A stretch of DNA of 52,492 nt from the NCBI GenBank assembly GCA_019120075.1, contig DWVT01000048.1, forward strand, positions 1-52,492, written 5' to 3'. The notes beneath the pieces are model-generated. The model saw only the letters and a list, made by a program, of their open reading frames with translations. It was not told the DNA's origin and did not search any database. The position numbers were made by a program, and so were the translations under genes. Within the stretch, counting starts at the first letter, position 1; each line of letters begins with the position of its first letter. This document shows positions 25,027-32,252 of the stretch, piece by piece. The DNA is from Candidatus Mediterraneibacter excrementigallinarum. GTDB taxonomy: Bacteria; Bacillota; Clostridia; Lachnospirales; Lachnospiraceae.

Positions 25027-27615
25027 GTGAGCATGAAAAAGAAAAAAGGTGCATGGATTTATATACTGTCTTTTCTCATACCAACAATTATTGTTCTGGG
25101 AGTGATGATTTATCAGGGGATTACACCTTTTGGTGATAGTTCTGTTTTTATATGGGATGCAAGACTTCAGCATAAGGACTATTATGGCTACTTATGGGAT
25201 GTGTTCCATGGGAATGCAAGTATTGAATTTTCGTCAGGAAAGTCTCTTGGAGGGCGAATGTTGGGATTAATAGGATTTTATATTGCCAGTCCGCTCAATA
25301 TTCTCCTTATTTTCTTTGAAAAAAGCCAGATTCCGACATTTATGGCTCTTATGATCGTACTTCGAATAGGGTTGTGCGGTCTGACCAGTCAGTTTTTTCT
25401 CCGGAAACGTTTTCAACTTCAGACGATGCCTGGGCTGCTGTTTTCCACAGCGTATGCTCTTATGGAATATAATGTTTATTATTGCAGAAATGTGATGTGG
25501 CTTGACGGAGTGATTCTCCTTCCACTTATTGCGGCAGGAGTTTGGAAACTTATCTCGGAGAAGAGAAAGATTTTGCTGTGGGCCAGCGTCTCATTGGCTA
25601 TTATAGCCAATTGGTACACGGGGTATATGGTGTGCCTTATGTCTGGACTATATTTCATTTATGAATTCTGTATTTCCTATAAATGCCATCCGATAAAAGC
25701 AGTACGGGCCGGATGGCGTACGATTATTGATTACTTGATTGTTATGCTATTAGGTGTCATGACGAGTTTTGTCATGCTGTTGCCTGCATGTATGGCGCTG
25801 ATAGGAGGAAAGGCAACACATAATTCGGTGGGACTGACAGGGATTATACATTTTGATATTCTTCATTTCTTCAGTGGATTTGAGATCAATGCAGCAGGAA
25901 ATAATCAGATGGCTCCGGTAATATTTTGTAGCGGTATCCTTCTGATCTGTTCAGCATACTATTTCGTTACATCTTTTGTTGATAAAAAAGAAAAAATTCT
26001 GTCTGGTGTTTTAGCGTCGTTTTTAATAGGGAGTTTTTGCCTGCAGGATCTTGAATTGCTTTGGACTGCATTTGTGCGGAGCACTTCTTATTATTTCAGA
26101 TTTTCGTTTATTGTCCCCTTTTTTATGCTGATTCTGGCATCAAGAGGATGGAAAACGATTGAGAAAAATGGGGTACAGAAAAAGGCAGTTTGTTGGAGCG
26201 TGGGAATTCTTCTGGCAATCTTTTATATCCTTTCGAGAGATGGAGAGTTAAATACTTCTCTCAGAACTCTTGTGCTGTACATGTTTTTCCTGGTTTTAAC
26301 GGGAATTTTGATTGCAATGTACAAGCATCGCAATATCAGAGTTCGTTATGGTTCTGTTTTCCTGATGGTTATTATGCTGTTTTTTGAACTTTCCTATAAT
26401 ACAAATAAAGCGTTCAGAGAATATAATGCCTCAAATACCTTGTTCACAGAGTATGAGACGGCCATGGAAAATGTTGTCGAAGAATTAAATGATAGGGCAG
26501 AGGATAATTTTTATCGTTTTGAAAAAAATGATTCATATCTTACAATTTCGGAACCAGGGAATAAAGTCGCTACATGTGAGTCCCTACTTTTTGGCTATAA
26601 TAGTATAGAGCATTATAGCTCTGCATATGATGAGAAAGTTGATGAATTCCTTTCAAAGATCGGATATTCAGATCTGGCAAATAAACAGGTGTTTTTATGT
26701 GAAACTTACTGGAATAGTCCTATGATTCTCATGGATTCTCTATTATCAGTAAAGTACGCTGTGATGCCAAAAGCCACCTATGGATATGAAAAGTTGGACA
26801 TGGACACGGAACTTCCATTTAAGGATAGCGATATCTATGAGAACATGTATGCTTTACCTTTAGGATATAATGTATCGTCAAAATTGAAGAATGTCGAATT
26901 TGGCAACAATCCCTATGAAAATCAGAGTCGCTTATTAAGTGGGATGATCGGAGAGAATTGCAGATTTTATAAGGATGTTGAGACGCAGTTTTTAGGATTT
27001 GACGGGCAGGATGAAATGTGGAGGGTGACAGCATTAGCGGATGGTCCGGTTTATTTCTATATAGATAGTTCATCTGTACATGGTAATCTTTACGAGGATA
27101 ATTGTGAGATTTACGTAGACGATCAATATTTACAGGATACGTGCAGTCGTTTTGTGATGAATAGTATGCTTCTGGGGGAATATAGAGCTGGGGAATCTGT
27201 TGAGGTAAAAATTAGGCATAACAATACAGATGAAATGAGTCAGCATACGATTTATACAGCACAGCTTGACCAGGAGCAGTTTGTAAATGCTATGGATGTT
27301 CTTAATAAAGGATATGAGAGCAGACTAAAAATAAAAGGAAACGTGGTTTCCGGTATGTATACGACAGAGACAGATTCGATGATATTTCTATCAATTCCCT
27401 ATGAGAAGAGTTGGACTCTGTATGTAGATGGTAAAAAAACTGAACTTAAAGAATTGGCAGGAACATTTGCCGGATTCGAATTAGACGCAGGAACGCATGA
27501 AATAAGAATGGAATATCATACGCCTGGATTCAGGGCTGGAATTGTTCTGTCAATAATCGGTATTGTATTTTTTGTTATATATAATATTGTATCAAGAAGA
27601 AAGAAAAAGTCCTGA
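25027..27615 (+). CDS. YfhO family membrane protein (probable GT-C type glycosyltransferase)
   Basis: An 862-residue polytopic protein with about 12 or more membrane helices in residues 10-460 and a large extracytoplasmic beta-rich region (~480-830), then a final helix and a basic end. The Asp-Ala-Arg/Gln pattern in the first outer loop, the Tyr-Ala-Leu-Met-Glu-Tyr and the Trp-Leu-Asp-Gly segments fit YfhO. YfhO-type proteins of bacilli and listeria glycosylate lipoteichoic acid outside the membrane using a lipid-linked sugar. GTG 25027 is favoured because GGGGAG is seven bases upstream; ATG 25033 is the alternative. It is the last gene of the operon: the terminator stem overlaps its stop codon. 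Confidence 0.85.
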   Translation: MSMKKKKGAWIYILSFLIPTIIVLGVMIYQGITPFGDSSVFIWDARLQHKDYYGYLWDVFHGNASIEFSSGKSLGGRMLGLIGFYIASPLNILLIFFEKSQIPTFMALMIVLRIGLCGLTSQFFLRKRFQLQTMPGLLFSTAYALMEYNVYYCRNVMWLDGVILLPLIAAGVWKLISEKRKILLWASVSLAIIANWYTGYMVCLMSGLYFIYEFCISYKCHPIKAVRAGWRTIIDYLIVMLLGVMTSFVMLLPACMALIGGKATHNSVGLTGIIHFDILHFFSGFEINAAGNNQMAPVIFCSGILLICSAYYFVTSFVDKKEKILSGVLASFLIGSFCLQDLELLWTAFVRSTSYYFRFSFIVPFFMLILASRGWKTIEKNGVQKKAVCWSVGILLAIFYILSRDGELNTSLRTLVLYMFFLVLTGILIAMYKHRNIRVRYGSVFLMVIMLFFELSYNTNKAFREYNASNTLFTEYETAMENVVEELNDRAEDNFYRFEKNDSYLTISEPGNKVATCESLLFGYNSIEHYSSAYDEKVDEFLSKIGYSDLANKQVFLCETYWNSPMILMDSLLSVKYAVMPKATYGYEKLDMDTELPFKDSDIYENMYALPLGYNVSSKLKNVEFGNNPYENQSRLLSGMIGENCRFYKDVETQFLGFDGQDEMWRVTALADGPVYFYIDSSSVHGNLYEDNCEIYVDDQYLQDTCSRFVMNSMLLGEYRAGESVEVKIRHNNTDEMSQHTIYTAQLDQEQFVNAMDVLNKGYESRLKIKGNVVSGMYTTETDSMIFLSIPYEKSWTLYVDGKKTELKELAGTFAGFELDAGTHEIRMEYHTPGFRAGIVLSIIGIVFFVIYNIVSRRKKKS

Positions 27616-27637
27616 CAGTTTAGCTGTGAGGACTTTT
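27605..27637 (+). terminator. Intrinsic terminator ending the glycan operon, overlapping the yfhO-like stop
   Basis: AAAAGTCCT at 27605-27613 pairs with AGGACTTTT at 27629-27637, with an inner ACAG/CTGT pair around a TTTA loop. The stop codon TGA (27613-27615) lies in the stem. Confidence 0.8.
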
Positions 27638-27708
27638 AACGTTGGGATTCATAGATAGAGCTGTATTAAAAAAATATTACGAATATGTGTCGGAATTATG
27701 TACTATCC

Positions 27709-27737
27709 TTGCAATCAGGCACTGATTCATATATAAT
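27709..27737 (+). promoter_or_regulatory. Sigma-A promoter for the sugar-phosphate transferase
   Basis: TTGCAA at 27709-27714 and TATAAT at 27732-27737 are exactly 17 bp apart. The gene starts 31 bp past the -10. The initiating transferase is therefore controlled apart from the rest of the glycan genes. Confidence 0.78.
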
Positions 27738-27768
27738 GTTACAAGTATGAATAATTGGTGGTGAGTAG

Positions 27769-29172
27769 ATGAACAAGCATTTACATAAGTTTGAGACAAT
27801 GCTTTGGCTGTTTATAAAAGCTTTACTATATATATTATTATTGGTAATTTTCATGAAGGTCCTAGGAAAAGAAAATATAGGGCTTGTGCGTTTGTCACGA
27901 ACTATGGGAATTACGATCATGACTTTTTTTATAGTAGGCATACTGTTTATTTCTGTATATGGGAAGTATGATATAGGAAGAAGGAAAAGCAAGCCGATTA
28001 TTAATTCCCTTTCGTTAGCTGTTATATGCACGGATATCATTACGTATCTGCAGGTAATGATTATGAGGACAAATGTTCCTGATATACATGAATTTGAATT
28101 TCAGAGTATTGGTTTGCTTTTTGTTGCTATTTTTTTTCAGATAATGGCAATTATTTTTTTTACTTATGCAGGTAACGCACTTTTTTTTAAATTACACGAA
28201 CCTGAAAAATGTTGTGTGATCACTTCTTCGCAGAAAAGTTTAGATGAGATTGTTTTTGTAATGCAAAAATATAAGAAGCAGTATCGGATCACAGATGTGC
28301 TTGATTATCAGAGCAGAGATATTGAAAGTCATATAAAAAAAGCGGATACGGTTTTTATCTATGATGTTCCGGTTGATGTGAGAACTGACATAATGCGCTG
28401 GAGTTACAAGTACAAAGTGAACGTATATTTTAATCCTGAAATAGAGGATATTATGGAATTAAATGCAACCCATTATGTCCTTGATGATGTCTATCTTCTC
28501 AATAAAAATGTTAAAGCTTTGACAATGGAGCAGCGCATTATTAAAAGGGGATTGGATATTGGTCTTTCACTTTTTCTTGGCATATTAAGTTCTCCGTTTT
28601 GGATTGGCGGCATGATTGCTGTAAAACTTTACGATGGTGGACCAGTAATCTTTAAGCAGGAGAGAGTTACGATTAATGGAAGGAGATTTCAGGTATATAA
28701 GCTGCGGACAATGAAGCAAAATGTCGAAAATTATTCGGTAAAAGAAAATGATGACAGAATTACCAAACCGGGAAAGTTTTTGAGAAGAACTCGCATTGAT
28801 GAACTGCCGCAGCTTTTAAATGTTTTGAAAGGCGATATGACCTTTGTGGGACCGAGACCTGAAATGGTTAAAAATGTAGAAAAGTATACCAAAGATCTTC
28901 CTGAATTTGAATATAGATTGAGAGTGAAGGCAGGACTTACCGGGTATGCCCAGATTGCAGGAAAGTATAATACGACGCCTAAAGATAAGCTTGTGATGGA
29001 TATGATGTATATTGAACAGTTTAGTGTTTGGAGAGACATTCAGTTGATATTACAAACGGTAGGAGTACTTTTAAAGTCAGATAGTACGGAAGAGTTTGGC
29101 AAGAAAAAGCAGTCGAAATACGTTTTTAGAAAAGTATCAAAGGATGAAAATGGTCAAAAAACAGTAAAATAA
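27769..29172 (+). CDS. Polyprenyl-phosphate sugar-1-phosphate transferase (bacterial sugar transferase, WcaJ/WbaP-like)
   Basis: Starts glycan synthesis by moving a sugar-1-phosphate from its UDP donor onto undecaprenyl phosphate. The 467-residue protein has four N-terminal membrane helices (about residues 8-140), a CoA-binding-like domain (~145-250), a fifth helix (~262-285) and the catalytic Bac_transf domain. That domain carries Lys-Leu-Arg-Thr-Met, Arg-Arg-Thr-Arg-Ile-Asp-Glu-Leu-Pro-Gln-Leu and Val-Gly-Pro-Arg-Pro-Glu, which are the catalytic Asp-Glu and product-binding motifs. It has its own promoter after the terminator of the glycan operon. GGTGGTGAG precedes the ATG. The sugar cannot be assigned. 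Confidence 0.92.
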   Translation: MNKHLHKFETMLWLFIKALLYILLLVIFMKVLGKENIGLVRLSRTMGITIMTFFIVGILFISVYGKYDIGRRKSKPIINSLSLAVICTDIITYLQVMIMRTNVPDIHEFEFQSIGLLFVAIFFQIMAIIFFTYAGNALFFKLHEPEKCCVITSSQKSLDEIVFVMQKYKKQYRITDVLDYQSRDIESHIKKADTVFIYDVPVDVRTDIMRWSYKYKVNVYFNPEIEDIMELNATHYVLDDVYLLNKNVKALTMEQRIIKRGLDIGLSLFLGILSSPFWIGGMIAVKLYDGGPVIFKQERVTINGRRFQVYKLRTMKQNVENYSVKENDDRITKPGKFLRRTRIDELPQLLNVLKGDMTFVGPRPEMVKNVEKYTKDLPEFEYRLRVKAGLTGYAQIAGKYNTTPKDKLVMDMMYIEQFSVWRDIQLILQTVGVLLKSDSTEEFGKKKQSKYVFRKVSKDENGQKTVK

Positions 29173-29215
29173 GGCAAGCAAAGGTGAAAGAACGCAAGCG
29201 GAGTGTGAACAAATC

Positions 29216-30571
29216 ATGTCAAGAAACGTAAGAAGACGCGGCAGACGCCGGCGCCGAACAAGAAGAGGAAACTGGTTTACCAGAATGAAAGCATGGCAGA
29301 AGGCGCTTGTCTGCGTGGCGGGAGTGCTCGTCTGTCTGGTCGGGTCGGCAGCGGTCTATGTCGCAGCGCAGTGGAGCAAGATAGACAGGCAGGAAGTGAA
29401 GGCCGACGACCTGATCATCAATCAGGAGGTCATGGAGCAGAATAAGAATATAGATCTGGGAGAAGGATATACTAATATCGCTCTTTTTGGTGTAGATTCA
29501 AGAGATGGCAGCCTGGGTGAAGGTAACCGCTCTGATATGATCATTGTGGCCAGTCTTAACAACGAGACAAAAGAAATAAAACTTGCCTCTGTCTACAGGG
29601 ATACCTTGCTGAATCTTTCGGAAGGAACATATCAGAAATGCAACGGTGCATACAGCTATGGTGGCCCGACGATGGCAATCAATATGCTGAACATGAACCT
29701 GGATCTGGATATTGAGGATTATGTGACAGTTGACTTCGGAGCTATTTCAGATATGATCGATCAGCTTGGCGGAGTGGAGATCACGATCAAGGATGAGGAG
29801 TTGGAAGCATTCAATAAATATGTGACCGAAACAGCGAGAGTGGCTGGTAAGGAGGCACATAAGATTGACAAGGCAGGGACATATCTGATGGATGGCCCGC
29901 AGGCAACTACTTATGCGCGTATCCGTTCTACGGCCGGAGGAGATTTTACCCGTACAGAGAGACAGCGGATCGTAATAGAAAAAGCTGTGGAAAAGATCCA
30001 GAAGGCAGATCTTCTTACGATCAACAGTATCATTAACGAAGTTTTCCCTCAGATATCGACAAGCTTTACGCTGCAGGAGATCCTTTATTATGCGCAGGCA
30101 TACTCCCAGTATAAACTTGTGGATAATACAGGTTTTCCATTTGAAAAGACCACAGATACGATTTCGGGGCTTGGAAGTATTGTTATTCCACAGGATCTGA
30201 CGGACAATGTGTCTCAACTGCATCAGTTCCTCTTTGGAGACGCAGGGTATACGCCTTCTGCGACTGTCAGTTCAATCAGCGATACGATCACTGCAACTGT
30301 GGATTACAGCAGTCCGTATGATGACAGCTATGATCAATACGGTTATGATTACGATGACGGGTACGATGACTATGATGATGACAGTTACGATGACAGTTAT
30401 GACGACTATGACGACAGTTATGACAACAGCACTGACTACGATGACAGTGATGCGGACAGCGGTTATGACGATTCTTATGATGATGACAGTTACGATGATT
30501 CCTATGACAGCGGATATGATAATTCCGGCAGTTCATCCGAAGCCTCTTCATCGGAGGACGAAGAGTATTGA
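29216..30571 (+). CDS. LCP family wall polymer ligase with long Asp/Tyr/Ser-rich tail
   Basis: A 451-residue LCP protein: an Arg-rich cytoplasmic leader (residues 1-22), one membrane helix (~28-50), and the catalytic domain (~85-330) with Asp-Ser-Arg-Asp, Ser-Val-Tyr-Arg-Asp-Thr and Tyr-Ala-Arg-Ile-Arg ... Arg-Thr-Glu-Arg-Gln-Arg motifs. After a Ser/Thr linker the last ~85 residues are almost entirely Asp, Tyr, Ser and Gly in irregular Asp-Asp-Ser-Tyr-Asp repeats; topology places them outside the cell. A tail of this kind is not part of the LCP core and might bind cations or wall glycans. It follows the sugar-phosphate transferase by 43 bp, fitting attachment of that polymer to peptidoglycan. 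Confidence 0.9.
   Translation: MSRNVRRRGRRRRRTRRGNWFTRMKAWQKALVCVAGVLVCLVGSAAVYVAAQWSKIDRQEVKADDLIINQEVMEQNKNIDLGEGYTNIALFGVDSRDGSLGEGNRSDMIIVASLNNETKEIKLASVYRDTLLNLSEGTYQKCNGAYSYGGPTMAINMLNMNLDLDIEDYVTVDFGAISDMIDQLGGVEITIKDEELEAFNKYVTETARVAGKEAHKIDKAGTYLMDGPQATTYARIRSTAGGDFTRTERQRIVIEKAVEKIQKADLLTINSIINEVFPQISTSFTLQEILYYAQAYSQYKLVDNTGFPFEKTTDTISGLGSIVIPQDLTDNVSQLHQFLFGDAGYTPSATVSSISDTITATVDYSSPYDDSYDQYGYDYDDGYDDYDDDSYDDSYDDYDDSYDNSTDYDDSDADSGYDDSYDDDSYDDSYDSGYDNSGSSSEASSSEDEEY
30310..30535 (+). repeat. Low-complexity Asp-Tyr-Ser coding repeats in the LCP tail
   Basis: Irregular tandem units close to GATGACAGTTATGAC encode the acidic tail. The reading frame is kept throughout. Such a tract is prone to in-frame length change. 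Confidence 0.8.
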
Positions 30572-30604
30572 GCCTATCTGATTTCTGATAGTAATCAGCA
30601 GGCT
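30571..30604 (+). terminator. Hairpin after the second LCP gene, weak terminator
   Basis: AGCCT 30571-30575 pairs with AGGCT 30600-30604, and CTGATT 30578-30583 with AATCAG 30593-30598. The tail is TATTAT, not a U-run, so termination would be inefficient. Confidence 0.35.
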
Positions 30605-30620
30605 TATTATATGAATGAAT

Positions 30621-30650
30621 CTGGACATTTCAGGATAAAGCGTGTATTAT
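30621..30650 (+). promoter_or_regulatory. Possible promoter for the cohesin-domain protein
   Basis: CTGGAC at 30621-30626 and TATTAT at 30645-30650, spacing 18 bp, lie ahead of the gene starting at 30705. Confidence 0.42.
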
Positions 30651-30704
30651 AGTATGGAAAATACATTTGATGTAAATTTGAAAAACAAAAGAAGGGGTAT
30701 TTGC

Positions 30705-32153
30705 ATGAAAATGATGAAGAAAATGGCAGCACTTGTTCTGGCTGCGTTCCTTGCGGTGCCGATGGCCGGCAGCATTGTTTATGCGGCGGAAGGATCACTT
30801 CAGTTTACAGATCCTGAGACTCAGGTGGGGGAAACGGTTAAGGTTGATATGGTTATCCGCTCAGGCGGGGATGCGATCGGCGACGCAGACGTTACTATGA
30901 CATACGATACAGACTCACTTGAGTTTGTGAGCGGGGACGGAGTAGAATCCGATGGATCGGGAAAACTGACGTATTCAGGAAGCGGAGATGGAACAGAGTC
31001 AGAACTTCGTACAACAATGGAATTCCGTGCACTTAAGTCCGGCACTGCACAGATCAGCGTGGATAGTTCCACAGCCTATCTGTATTCTGATGAAACATTG
31101 AATCTGGACGAAGGTTCCTCTGCAATCACCATAGATGCGGCCGCGGACGGGAGTACCACAGCAGAACCGACGGGAGCAGATGCGGCAGCAGGAGAGACTA
31201 CGGACATTGTAGTGAATGTGAATGGTACAGATTATAATTTCTCAGAGGCCTTTACTTCAGCGGATATTCCTGCAGGCTATGCAGAGACTACACTGAACTT
31301 TAACGGGGAAGACAGAAGATTTGTTGCAAACGATGCCGGTGTATACCTCGGATATCTGGTGGATTCGTCTGGAGCGGGAAGTTTCTTCCTCTATAATGAG
31401 GATGATGCCACATTCTCACCATATCTTGAGGTCTCTGTGTCAGATACTACGTCGATCATCCTTCTGAACAAACCGGATCAGGTTTCTCTTCCGGAAAATT
31501 ATCAGCAGGTAGAGCTGACAGTGTCCGATCAGACATTTCCGGCGTGGTCCGATCCTTCAAACAGCAGATTTTATGTCATTTATGCTCTGAATACGAGAAC
31601 AGGGCAGGAAGGGCTTTATCAGTATGATACAGAGGATGGCACCTATCAGAGCTTTACAGCACCGGCTTCGGACGACAGCAGTGCGTCAGACGGTTCTGTT
31701 GTCGGACGTATTGGCGCTTTTGTGGGTGAACATATTGCGATTGCTTTTGCACTCGTAGCAGTGATTATACTGCTTCTTCTGATCTTTATGATCGTATTTG
31801 CGGTGAAACTCGTGCACCGCAACCAGGAGCTTGATGATCTGTATGATGAATATGACATTCCGATGGATGATGACGAGGAAGAGGAAGACAGACCTGCAGT
31901 CCAGAAGAAATCAAGAAAGCAGTTTGTCGGCTATGATGACGAGGAAGACGAGTATGATGATGAGTACGATGATGATGGGTACGACGACGAATATGATGAC
32001 GAGTACGATGAGGAATACGACGATGATGACGAGTATGACGACGAATATGAGGATGATGAAGTAGATGCTCATACGGGAAATACGAAGAATATCCGTCGTA
32101 AAAAATCGTCAAAAAAGGACGATGACTATGAAATGGATTTCATAGATCTGTAA
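30705..32153 (+). CDS. Cohesin-domain membrane protein with acidic cytoplasmic tail
   Basis: A 482-residue type-I membrane protein. Residues 1-28 are a signal peptide ending near Tyr-Ala-Ala. Residues ~30-145 look like a cohesin/CBM-like beta domain: Val-Gly-Glu-Thr-Val-Lys-Val-Asp, a Tyr-Asp-Thr-Asp-Ser-Leu-Glu-Phe segment and the Phe-Arg-Ala-Leu-Lys-Ser-Gly-Thr strand. Residues ~165-330 form a second unassigned beta-rich region. One membrane helix (~360-388) is followed by a ~95-residue cytoplasmic tail dominated by Asp, Glu and Tyr, ending in a Lys/Arg patch and Asp-Phe-Ile-Asp-Leu. Cohesins bind dockerins in cellulosomes, but no dockerin is present here, and lone cohesin-like domains are common in clostridial surface proteins. 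ATG 30705 has AAGGGG seven bases upstream; ATG 30642 does not. Confidence 0.78.
   Translation: MKMMKKMAALVLAAFLAVPMAGSIVYAAEGSLQFTDPETQVGETVKVDMVIRSGGDAIGDADVTMTYDTDSLEFVSGDGVESDGSGKLTYSGSGDGTESELRTTMEFRALKSGTAQISVDSSTAYLYSDETLNLDEGSSAITIDAAADGSTTAEPTGADAAAGETTDIVVNVNGTDYNFSEAFTSADIPAGYAETTLNFNGEDRRFVANDAGVYLGYLVDSSGAGSFFLYNEDDATFSPYLEVSVSDTTSIILLNKPDQVSLPENYQQVELTVSDQTFPAWSDPSNSRFYVIYALNTRTGQEGLYQYDTEDGTYQSFTAPASDDSSASDGSVVGRIGAFVGEHIAIAFALVAVIILLLLIFMIVFAVKLVHRNQELDDLYDEYDIPMDDDEEEEDRPAVQKKSRKQFVGYDDEEDEYDDEYDDDGYDDEYDDEYDEEYDDDDEYDDEYEDDEVDAHTGNTKNIRRKKSSKKDDDYEMDFIDL
31830..32062 (+). repeat. Low-complexity Asp-Glu-Tyr coding tract
   Basis: Imperfect repeats of the type GACGAATATGATGAC encode the acidic cytoplasmic tail of the cohesin-domain protein. 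No other function is seen in the DNA. Confidence 0.75.
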
Positions 32154-32172
32154 AAACGCATAGCATAATCTG

Positions 32173-32223
32173 AATGAGGCAAAGGTGCGTACTGAGATAG
32201 ACGGCCGATTGCCTCATTTTTTT
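32173..32223 (+). terminator. Intrinsic terminator between the cohesin gene and glmS
   Basis: AATGAGGCAA at 32173-32182 pairs perfectly with TTGCCTCATT at 32209-32218, followed by a run of Ts to 32223. The 26-nt loop is large. Confidence 0.82.
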
Positions 32224-32252
32224 AAAAGAATCAAGGCAAAGGAGTATATAAT

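Noticed and set aside
30300-30571. Calcium-binding RTX or dockerin repeats in the LCP tail
   Set aside because: The RTX nonapeptide (Gly-Gly-x-Gly-x-Asp) and the dockerin F-hand pattern are both absent.
30207-30581. A 124-codon Met/Thr-rich open frame overlapping the LCP tail, and a similar one at 31831-32064
   Set aside because: They are frame-shifted readings of the low-complexity Asp/Tyr repeats, with no ribosome binding site and implausible composition.
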